Shown here: in pieces, positions 1-5,986 of the stretch
Position numbering within the stretch: position 1 is the stretch's first letter
Layout: the number at the start of each line of letters is the position of its first letter
Made by a program: the position numbers and the translations under genes
The notes under the pieces: model-generated
The model's input: the letters and a program-made list of their open reading frames with translations, nothing else
What the model was told of the DNA's origin: nothing
Database searches by the model: none
NCBI GenBank assembly: GCA_018899075.1
Contig: JAHIIS010000042.1
Coordinates: forward strand, 1-10,844
Direction of reading: 5' to 3'
Length of the DNA stretch: 10,844 nucleotides
Source: Candidatus Omnitrophota bacterium
GTDB lineage: Bacteria > Omnitrophota > Gorgyraeia > JAFGHF01

Positions 1-43
1 CACAATGTGAGTGTGGCGCTTTAACCAGCTAAGCCATACGCCC
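1..43 (-). tRNA. tRNA-Val (anticodon CAC), 5' part only
   Basis: Read on the minus strand from position 43, the sequence folds as the first 43 nt of a tRNA. There is a 7-nt acceptor strand GGGCGTA, then TG at positions 8-9, a D stem GCTT/AAGC closing a 9-nt loop with the GG pair, a single G, and an anticodon stem starting CCACA. The 7-nt anticodon loop is CTCACAT, and TGTG returns on the 3' side. T33 is followed by CAC at window positions 9-7, so it should read the valine codon GUG. The variable loop, T arm and 3' acceptor lie beyond the window edge. The 5' end is one base after the stop codon of the upstream exported-protein gene on the same strand, so it is probably co-transcribed and released by RNase P. 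The identity call rests on the anticodon only. Confidence 0.85.
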
Positions 44-44
44 T

Positions 45-728
45 TCACTCCGTCTCTTCATATGTTTCTGTTGTCAGCAACGACCTTAAATGCAATGCAG
101 ACCAGACGGGAATTGCAAGTTCGAATTCATCGATTAAACCTTTCTTTCTCTGGCTCAGCAGTCTATCATATTTCTCAAAGCCATTTCTGAACGTCTTATT
201 AAGATATTTTATGAGGCCCTGGCGTTCTTCTCCGGAGATAATAAATGGAATTTTGCCTTCAGGTTTTTTGGACCTTGCCGGTTTAGCAATAACCCAAAGG
301 GCAAGGCCGCTGGTCTGGAAAATTTTACTCCAGGCATCGCCCTGTTGCGAGGCATATTTGGATATATCCGGTATATCTGCCTCTCTCCCCGGCTTACTTA
401 AAATATTTATTAAACTTACAGCGGCATCTTCTGCTTCGGAAATATCCACATACATACTCCCGGCAGTTGCCTTAATCGCTCTATTTCTGTTTTTTAACCA
501 CTTCTTCATAAACATCTTTGCTTCTTTAAAATAAGGTATCTGGTTATGGAGGTTTCTCAATATCAATTCATATTCTACGTCCTCAATGCTATAAAGAGCA
601 GCTGACTGCAGCCTGTGGAGACAATCGATTAAGTCGTGGACAAAGCGGTAGTTTCTTGAATAATCACCTGCAGAAACATTTGACAGGAGGGCAAAAACAA
701 GCACTAACGAAATTATTGCCTTCTTCAT
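45..728 (-). CDS. Exported protein of unknown function, downstream of rpoD
   Basis: I do not recognise this 227-residue protein. It begins with a clear Sec signal peptide: KK at residues 2-3, a hydrophobic core at about 4-16, and a Val-Ser-Ala cleavage site near residue 20, so the mature protein (about 207 residues) should be periplasmic or secreted. There is no lipobox; the one cysteine noticed (C36) lies well after the cleavage site. The mature part looks mostly alpha-helical, rich in charged residues and in Leu/Ile heptad-like spacing, with no further membrane segment and no catalytic motif that I can name. The ATG lies 4 nt after the rpoD stop, with a weak AAGGAA about 12 nt upstream, so translation probably depends on coupling to rpoD. 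Its stop is 1 nt from the tRNA-Val gene. Base composition resembles the neighbours and gives no sign of recent transfer. Confidence 0.75.
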   Translation of the reverse strand: MKKAIISLVLVFALLSNVSAGDYSRNYRFVHDLIDCLHRLQSAALYSIEDVEYELILRNLHNQIPYFKEAKMFMKKWLKNRNRAIKATAGSMYVDISEAEDAAVSLINILSKPGREADIPDISKYASQQGDAWSKIFQTSGLALWVIAKPARSKKPEGKIPFIISGEERQGLIKYLNKTFRNGFEKYDRLLSQRKKGLIDEFELAIPVWSALHLRSLLTTETYEETE

Positions 729-732
729 TTAG

Positions 733-2313
733 TTAAAGGAATTTCCTTTCTTCGCCCAGTCCTAAATCAAGAAAGTTCTTTAAGCGCCGGCTGCGCGTAG
801 GATGCCTGAGTTTGCGAAGGGCCTTGGCTTCGATTTGTCTGACCCTTTCACGGGTTACTTTAAAGATACTCCCCACCTCTTCCAGCGTGCGCGAGTAGCC
901 GTCTCCGACGCCGAAACGCAGTTGCAACACCCTTTTCTCGCGTTCCGTAAGCGAAGTTAATACATCCTCCATTTCCGACTTAAGCATAGAATAGGCAGTG
1001 GCATTAGCCGGAGAAACCGCGCTTTTATCCTCGATAAAATCCCCGAAATGAGTATCCCCTTCGTCTCCCACAGGCGTCTGAAGAGATATGGGTTCCTGGG
1101 CAATCTTTAAAACTCCGCGCACCTTCTCCACGGGCATATCCATCTGGCGGGCAACCTCTTCCGGAGCCGGCTCCCTGCCTTTTTCCTGCACCAGGGAGCG
1201 GGAAATACGGATGAGCCTGTTGATGGTCTCGGTCATATGGACGGGGATGCGGATAGTCCTGGCCTGGTCGGCAATAGAACGGGTAATCGCCTGCCTGATC
1301 CACCAGGTAGCATAGGTGCTGAATTTATAACCCCGATGATAATCATACTTATCTACTGCTTTCATCAGGCCGATATTTCCTTCTTGGATCAGATCCAGGA
1401 AAGATAAGCCGCGGTTGGTATATTTCTTGGCAATGCTTACTACCAAACGAAGGTTGGCCTCCACCAAAGCCTTTTTTGCCCTAGTAAATTTACTTTGCCC
1501 GGCCTTAATCAATTTTATTCTCTCTTTTATTTTGAGACAAGGTATGCCGAATTCTTTCAGGATCTTCTTTCTTTTCTGAAGCAAAGCACCGATTTTGCCT
1601 CTTGACTTTCGTCTGCGCAGGCGCTTAATCTGCGAATCTAGCTCATTTATCCGGCGAAAAGCGGATTTTATCCTTACGGCAACCTTTTCGATTACTGAGG
1701 TAATCAAATCGAACTGCCAGAGTAAAGATGCAATGTTCTCCTGTTTTCGCGTAGCCCTTAACCTGAAAATCAAAAGAGAAATTTTCTTCAAGAGCCTATC
1801 GCGATTTAAACCGGCCTCTTCTTTAACGACCTCTTCCAGATTAAGTTCATCTTTGAGAATTTTATTAGCTATGTTCAAAACCTCATTTTTCACTCGCGGG
1901 CAATCGAATACTGCCTGGCGAAATTTATTTTCCGCCGCTTCTATCTCTTTGGCTAACCTTATTTCTTCCTCCCGGCAAACAAGGGGTATCTGCCCCATCT
2001 GCCGCAGATACATTCTTACCGGGTCATCCATTCGCCCAAGGCGGGGAAGTACCCCCTGCTTTGCCTTCAAGGCAGTTTCCTCGGCAGGGTGAATTTTTTC
2101 CGGTTCCGGCTTTGTTTCTTGCGCAACAATCTCGATGTTCTCGCTGCCTAACATAGCAAGTATCTCGTCTATTTCTTCAGAAGAGACTATACTCTCGGGC
2201 AAAATATTATTTACCTCTTCGTAAGTAAGCTGCCCTTTCTCTTTGCCGGCAGCAACAAGCTTTTCCACCTGTCTTACTTTAGTCCTTTTTCGATTCCGCT
2301 CTTCTCTGTTCAT
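733..2313 (-). CDS. rpoD: RNA polymerase primary sigma factor (sigma-70/RpoD)
   Basis: Housekeeping sigma factor that recruits RNA polymerase to -10/-35 promoters. The 526 residues hold an acidic region 1.1 (about 12-64) and region 1.2 (about 96-130, beginning [11 protein letters not shown]). A long, very basic non-conserved spacer follows (about 131-280, with an RRRK cluster near 232-236). Region 2 (about 284-355) contains the [28 protein letters not shown] and [15 protein letters not shown] motifs. Region 3 spans about 356-440, and region 4 about 450-516 with the helix-turn-helix [20 protein letters not shown]. Presence of region 1.1 and complete regions 2-4 marks it as a group 1 factor. 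The ATG overlaps the dnaG TGA (ATGA), and the only upstream ribosome-binding motif is a weak CAGGG, so translational coupling to dnaG is likely. Linkage to dnaG mirrors the classical macromolecular synthesis operon. Confidence 0.98.
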   Translation of the reverse strand: MNREERNRKRTKVRQVEKLVAAGKEKGQLTYEEVNNILPESIVSSEEIDEILAMLGSENIEIVAQETKPEPEKIHPAEETALKAKQGVLPRLGRMDDPVRMYLRQMGQIPLVCREEEIRLAKEIEAAENKFRQAVFDCPRVKNEVLNIANKILKDELNLEEVVKEEAGLNRDRLLKKISLLIFRLRATRKQENIASLLWQFDLITSVIEKVAVRIKSAFRRINELDSQIKRLRRRKSRGKIGALLQKRKKILKEFGIPCLKIKERIKLIKAGQSKFTRAKKALVEANLRLVVSIAKKYTNRGLSFLDLIQEGNIGLMKAVDKYDYHRGYKFSTYATWWIRQAITRSIADQARTIRIPVHMTETINRLIRISRSLVQEKGREPAPEEVARQMDMPVEKVRGVLKIAQEPISLQTPVGDEGDTHFGDFIEDKSAVSPANATAYSMLKSEMEDVLTSLTEREKRVLQLRFGVGDGYSRTLEEVGSIFKVTRERVRQIEAKALRKLRHPTRSRRLKNFLDLGLGEERKFL

Positions 2314-4085
2314 CCCTGTCTACTGCGGCTTTTAACCAATTGATTATATTTGCCAACTAATTTTGTGAGATTCTCTGTGTGCCCCCAGCTCTGGGCAAGT
2401 TTGATTTCCCGTTGCAACTTATTTAGTCTGTTCTTCAAATTATCCTCCTTTATCCGCCCGACGCAGTCGTTCAGGCTCTTGCTGCGGTCGATAAACTTAC
2501 AAGCGCCGGAGGACAGGCGGGAAATCAGATGGGCTGCATCTTCGCCTTCTAAATAAGTTATCAATTTAGCCGCAGAGAGGCTCATACCACGAGCATGCAA
2601 CCGATAAGCTACCCTCATCGCCTCTCTGATGCGCAAATCCTGAAAGTCTTCCGGGGCTAAATGTCTTTCAATTTCTTCAACTGCGGTTTCGTCTTCCAGC
2701 AGAATTCTTAAAAGCATCTCTTCCGCCGGGCGGTTAACCACTACATTCGCTTGAGCAAGGCCTTCTTTGGCATAATGCTCGAAATCCTTTTTGACTTTCT
2801 TCAGCTCTGCTAAAATCCACTCTTCCCCCAGGGATTTCTCGCCTTTGGAGAATTCCTGGGCCAGTCTTTTTACATAACCGCTCCTGCGAATAGCATTTTG
2901 CACCCGGCGAATAGTCGGAAGCATGTGGCTGGCGACACCGACTTTGCCTTCCACTGTGTCTAAATCGTAATTTCGGGTAAGTAAATTTAATTTATAGTCA
3001 AAAAGGTCAAGGCCCTGAGTAACTTTTTCCCAGAAGCTTTTCTTTCCGAATTTTCGCAAGAAACTGTCCGGGTCCTCATCCCCCGGCAAACCGACAACCT
3101 TTACGCCCATCTCCTCTTCGATAAGTAAATCTAAACTGCGCAGACTCGCCAGCTCCCCTGCGCGGTCAGCGTCAAAAACCATAACTACATTACGGGTATA
3201 GCGCCTGAGGAGCCTTATCTGCTGAGGAGTGAGAGCTGTACCTAAGGAGGCGGCAACATTGCGAATGCCGCTTTGATAAACTGTAAGCAAATCAATATAC
3301 CCTTCCACAATAATACAAAAATCCTGTCTTTTAATCTCTTCCTTGGCGAAATTTAAACCATACAGGTGATTCCCCTTTTTATATACAGGGGTCTCGGGAG
3401 AATTCATATATTTAGGCAAAGAGTTATCTAACACCCGGCCGCCGAAGCCTATAACTCGAGCGCGGCTGTCAAAGATGGGAAAGATGAGCCTCTGCTTAAA
3501 CCTATCATAGTAAGAGCCGCCTTCTCTGCGTAAAATCAATCCTGCTTTCTCCAAAAGCCCTTCCTGAAATCCCTTGAGGCGCATAAAATTTAACAGGCCG
3601 TTATCTGCCGGGGCAAAACCTAATTTAAAGTCAAGCACGGCCTTTGCCGTAAAAAGCCTTTTCTTTAAGTATTCTAAAGCAGGCCGGCTTTTTTCTTTGT
3701 TCAGATTTGCCTGATACCAGGAGCAAGCCACATCATTTATCCGGAAGAGGTCGGGGGTGTCTTTTTGTTCCCGGCCAAAGGCCGGCCTGGAAGGAAGCCT
3801 GACGTTTGCTTTTTGCGCCAACATGCGCACCACCTCGGGAAACTCCAACCTCTCATGCTTCATAATAAAATTAAACACATTCCCTCCGATATTACACCCA
3901 AAACAGTGAAAGATGCCTTTGCCCGGACTGACCACAAAGGAAGGGGTCTTTTCCTCATGGAAAGGGCAAAGCGCCTTGAAGTTCCTCCCTGCTTGCTTCA
4001 GGGGGATATATTGGGAAATAACCTCTGCAATATTGCACTTATCGCGAATTTCATCAATTATGCTGTCAGAGAAAAGATTGGGCAT
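2310..4085 (-). CDS. dnaG: DNA primase DnaG
   Basis: Synthesises RNA primers for replication, working with the replicative helicase. The 591 residues show the N-terminal CHC2 zinc domain (C40, H43, C61, C64 in [11 protein letters not shown] and FHCFGC). The basic catalytic subdomain follows (about 110-255), with [13 protein letters not shown] and the [11 protein letters not shown] motif. The TOPRIM domain (about 256-340) has EGYID (catalytic E261) and DADRAG (metal ligands D305 and D307). The C-terminal 200 or so residues are helical and match a helicase-interaction domain in position, though that region is not conserved enough to name motifs. Length is normal for the family. The ATG directly follows the TAG of the NIF3-like gene, with an AAGGA ribosome-binding site lying inside the last codons of that gene. 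The stop overlaps the rpoD start by 4 nt. Confidence 0.98.
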   Translation of the reverse strand: MPNLFSDSIIDEIRDKCNIAEVISQYIPLKQAGRNFKALCPFHEEKTPSFVVSPGKGIFHCFGCNIGGNVFNFIMKHERLEFPEVVRMLAQKANVRLPSRPAFGREQKDTPDLFRINDVACSWYQANLNKEKSRPALEYLKKRLFTAKAVLDFKLGFAPADNGLLNFMRLKGFQEGLLEKAGLILRREGGSYYDRFKQRLIFPIFDSRARVIGFGGRVLDNSLPKYMNSPETPVYKKGNHLYGLNFAKEEIKRQDFCIIVEGYIDLLTVYQSGIRNVAASLGTALTPQQIRLLRRYTRNVVMVFDADRAGELASLRSLDLLIEEEMGVKVVGLPGDEDPDSFLRKFGKKSFWEKVTQGLDLFDYKLNLLTRNYDLDTVEGKVGVASHMLPTIRRVQNAIRRSGYVKRLAQEFSKGEKSLGEEWILAELKKVKKDFEHYAKEGLAQANVVVNRPAEEMLLRILLEDETAVEEIERHLAPEDFQDLRIREAMRVAYRLHARGMSLSAAKLITYLEGEDAAHLISRLSSGACKFIDRSKSLNDCVGRIKEDNLKNRLNKLQREIKLAQSWGHTENLTKLVGKYNQLVKSRSRQG

Positions 4086-5045
4086 CTATTTCCTTTTTTT
4101 TATCCGCTCAAAGCCGGAACACTCAATAATATCAAACCTCTGTCTTCTCTGCAATTTATCCAGCAAAAGATTCAGGCCAAGGCTATCGCTGCCGATGTGG
4201 CCGGCGATAATTACATTAATATATTCGGCTTTAACTTTGCGGAAATGTTCTTCGCTTAAATGCATCGCTATTATAGTGCCGATGCCCGCCTGGGTGAGTT
4301 TGCGGAAAATATCTCTGGAACCTTCCGTGCCTCCGGTCATATCCACAAAGATTTTTCCCGCCTGTCTCTTGGCGTCCCCCGCAATGATTCTGGGGCCGGC
4401 CTTTTCCTGCAGGGCCTGGCGATACTCGGGGATACTTTTTAGAATATCCAGGACATCTTCCAGAGTATCCGGTTTCTCTTTATCCATTAGTTTCTGCAAA
4501 TAGGAAGCCACATGATTGTCCGCTACGGTATGACAACATATAAAGGGCAAATTTAGAAGCCGCGCTATATCCACTGCCCGCCTGTGGTTTGCCGGCATTA
4601 CTTTTCTTTTTACCTCGGCAATGCGCTCGGCCATTAGAGATTCGGCAACGCTGATGGGCACGCCCAGATTTTTAAGAATTTCCGAGTGGATATCCATTAC
4701 TTCGGCAAGGCCCGCCAGGGCTTTACCCTGAGGGTGGTGCGACATAACTAAGTCTATTTTTTCACCCCGCTGATTGAGTTTGTCTGCCAGCAATAACTCG
4801 GCCCCTCCTATATCAATGCCCAGTAAAATAGTCTTTACTTTTTGTTCGGGTTTACCAAAAAGGATTCTTGTATCGCTATATGGATTAAAAAACCGCTCTA
4901 TGTCAAATTCATCTTTTGCCTTCTTATTCAGCTGCTGATAGAACTTCTTAATTCTCAGCAGGCTTTTCTTGACTGCAACTTTACCCCGCGGGTCGGCATT
5001 TATTCCCTCTTTCACCGCAAACTCATAGATGTCTTTTAGTGTCAT
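4086..5045 (-). CDS. NIF3-like (NGG1p-interacting factor 3 / DUF34) metal-binding protein, divergent
   Basis: 319 residues that match the NIF3/DUF34 family in key places. A hydrophobic strand leads into DLVMSHHPQG (H103, H104), a CCHTVADNHVASYL segment stands near residue 170 where the family has HTxxD, and near the C-terminus comes NVIIAGHIGSDSLG (H283, D287), the counterpart of the family's GHxxSE. These residues normally form a dinuclear metal site. The biochemical role of the family is unsettled. Differences from typical members are a roughly 70-residue charged, helical N-terminal extension and Asp in place of the usual Glu in the last motif. The ATG directly follows the cvpA TAG, with a good GAGGAGAA ribosome-binding site 6-7 nt upstream; the TAG stop directly precedes the dnaG ATG. 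Family membership is fairly secure, while activity cannot be inferred. Confidence 0.85.
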   Translation of the reverse strand: MTLKDIYEFAVKEGINADPRGKVAVKKSLLRIKKFYQQLNKKAKDEFDIERFFNPYSDTRILFGKPEQKVKTILLGIDIGGAELLLADKLNQRGEKIDLVMSHHPQGKALAGLAEVMDIHSEILKNLGVPISVAESLMAERIAEVKRKVMPANHRRAVDIARLLNLPFICCHTVADNHVASYLQKLMDKEKPDTLEDVLDILKSIPEYRQALQEKAGPRIIAGDAKRQAGKIFVDMTGGTEGSRDIFRKLTQAGIGTIIAMHLSEEHFRKVKAEYINVIIAGHIGSDSLGLNLLLDKLQRRQRFDIIECSGFERIKKRK

Positions 5046-5567
5046 CTAATTCTCCTCTACTTTCGGCTTGAACTGAACAACAAAATCCAAAACTTTAGGC
5101 GCAACTTCCTTTAGATACGCGCCGGAAAATGATTTTTCTTCTACGCTTTCCTTAAAATACTTTACCGGAAGAAGTGTTAAAACAAAAAGAAAAAGGCTGA
5201 CAAAGACGACGCTGCGAGCCAGCCCCAGAGCAAACCCTCCCCACCTTTCCAATCCGCCAAAAAGCTCAAGATGTAAGATTTTAAACAAAAGTATCCTGAC
5301 TATTTTAAATACAATAAGCAACGAGAAAACCAAGGTTAAAAAAGATATGAAGTTGGCTGCCTGAAGGGAAAGAAATGAATGAGAGGCTAACCACTCTCCT
5401 ATTTTCCCATAATACAGGAGAGATAAGACTGTCGCCGCAATCGCGCCCAGGGTCTTAAAGAGTTCGACTGAAAAGCCCTGATTTAAACCGATGTAACCCC
5501 CTCTAATCAAAAAGATTACGACAATTAGGTCCACCCAGTTTGTCTCAGGCAGAAAGGCAAAATTCAT
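5046..5567 (-). CDS. cvpA: CvpA family inner-membrane protein
   Basis: A 173-residue integral membrane protein with about four hydrophobic helices. It opens with NWVDLIVVIFLIRGGYIGLNQG, has the CvpA-type C-terminal segment GLERWGGFALGLARSVV before the last helix, and ends in a short charged tail. CvpA proteins were named from colicin V production in E. coli, but their molecular function is poorly defined. The open frame continues upstream to 5615, yet I place the start at the ATG at 5567. The two upstream ATGs (5615 and 5603) lie within the 17-bp spacer of a near-consensus promoter, upstream of the expected transcription start near 5587, so they would not be on that mRNA. A protein starting at 5567 also begins just ahead of the first membrane helix, as is usual for this family. 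The ribosome-binding site is weak (GATAAAG). First gene of the dnaG-rpoD block. Confidence 0.85.
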   Translation of the reverse strand: MNFAFLPETNWVDLIVVIFLIRGGYIGLNQGFSVELFKTLGAIAATVLSLLYYGKIGEWLASHSFLSLQAANFISFLTLVFSLLIVFKIVRILLFKILHLELFGGLERWGGFALGLARSVVFVSLFLFVLTLLPVKYFKESVEEKSFSGAYLKEVAPKVLDFVVQFKPKVEEN

Positions 5568-5593
5568 CTTTATCAATGCAAAAAGTTTGTGCA

Positions 5594-5622
5594 AGTATAC
5601 CATATAACCAGCCAAAAGTCAA
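5594..5622 (-). promoter_or_regulatory. Sigma-70 promoter of the cvpA-NIF3-dnaG-rpoD operon
   Basis: On the minus strand, a -35 hexamer TTGACT (5622-5617) and a -10 hexamer TATACT (5599-5594) are separated by exactly 17 bp, and TGG directly precedes the -10, giving an extended -10 element. Each hexamer differs from consensus at one base. The predicted transcription start is near 5587, about 20 nt before the cvpA ATG at 5567. No other comparably good promoter was seen upstream of dnaG or rpoD in this block, so this one may drive all five proteins and the tRNA. Prediction from sequence only. Confidence 0.8.
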
Positions 5623-5643
5623 GGGCTTAGGAGAAAAAAGGCC

Positions 5644-5672
5644 TTGCGTAATTTTTAAAATTGTGGTAATAT
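5644..5672 (+). promoter_or_regulatory. Sigma-70 promoter of rpmB
   Basis: On the plus strand, TTGCGT (5644-5649) and TAATAT (5667-5672) are separated by 17 bp, with TGG immediately before the -10 (extended -10). The predicted start is near 5679, giving a leader of about 35 nt before the rpmB ATG. The -10 lies inside a perfect 10-bp palindrome GTAATATTAC (5666-5675) that could bind a dimeric repressor. The promoter is back-to-back with that of cvpA; the two -35 elements are about 21 bp apart. Confidence 0.65.
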
Positions 5673-5703
5673 TACACATCTCTAATCTTATTCAAAAACT
5701 AAC

Positions 5704-5708
5704 GGAGG
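5704..5708 (+). promoter_or_regulatory. Strong ribosome-binding site of rpmB
   Basis: GGAGG, 5 nt before the ATG at 5714. It decides the rpmB start against the longer open frame, which reaches back to 5540 through both promoters and the beginning of cvpA on the other strand. Confidence 0.85.
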
Positions 5709-5713
5709 TAAGG

Positions 5714-5986
5714 ATGTCGCGAATTTGCGCAATCTGTGGCAAAAAACCTTCTGCCGGAAGAAGTATTAAACGCCGGGGGATGGCTAAGAAAAAAGGCGGC
5801 GTGGGTAGAAAGATTACCGGTATCAGCAGGCGCTCCTTTCGCCCCAATCTGCAAAAAGTAAGAGCCCTTATAAACGGAACGGTAAAAAGGATTCGAGTCT
5901 GCGCCAAATGCCTGAAGGCCGGTAAGGTGCGCAAGCCCCTTAGCCGTCAGAAGAAATCTTCAAGTCTTCGAGCTTTAACTGAATAG
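5714..5986 (+). CDS. rpmB: 50S ribosomal protein L28 (zinc-ribbon, C+ type)
   Basis: Structural protein of the large ribosomal subunit, 90 residues. It carries two CxxC pairs (C5/C8 and C63/C66), which are the zinc ligands of the C+ form of L28, and the family core GKKPSAGRSIKRRG followed by RRSFRPNLQKVRALINGTVKRIRVC. Past the usual end of the fold (about residue 72) there is a basic tail of about 18 residues ending SSSLRALTE, so the protein is somewhat longer than many L28s. Codons 76-90 run antisense to the last codons of recJ; the two genes overlap convergently by 47 bp. It has its own promoter and a strong ribosome-binding site, and is the only plus-strand gene in the window. No terminator hairpin with a T-run is visible downstream. 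Confidence 0.95.
   Translation: MSRICAICGKKPSAGRSIKRRGMAKKKGGVGRKITGISRRSFRPNLQKVRALINGTVKRIRVCAKCLKAGKVRKPLSRQKKSSSLRALTE

Noticed and set aside
735..749. Small hairpin AAAGGA/TCCTTT at the rpoD end.
   Set aside because: Six AT-rich pairs with a 3-nt loop and no T-run. It may partly hide the weak ribosome-binding site of the next gene but is too small to call.
4086..4105. A run of eight A on the minus strand near the NIF3 gene end as a frameshift site.
   Set aside because: A -1 or +1 shift here does not join the dnaG frame; dnaG is in the same phase as the NIF3 gene, so slippage would give only a short altered tail.
3765..4503. Plus-strand open frames of 164 and 196 codons over dnaG/NIF3, and similar ones at 1595-2092 and 211-534.
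   Set aside because: They lie antisense to well-supported genes, overlap each other in different frames, and show no domain or ribosome-binding site.
5540..5713. Upstream extension of the rpmB frame to 5540.
   Set aside because: It runs through both promoters and the start of cvpA, and the strong GGAGG plus L28 homology place the start at 5714.
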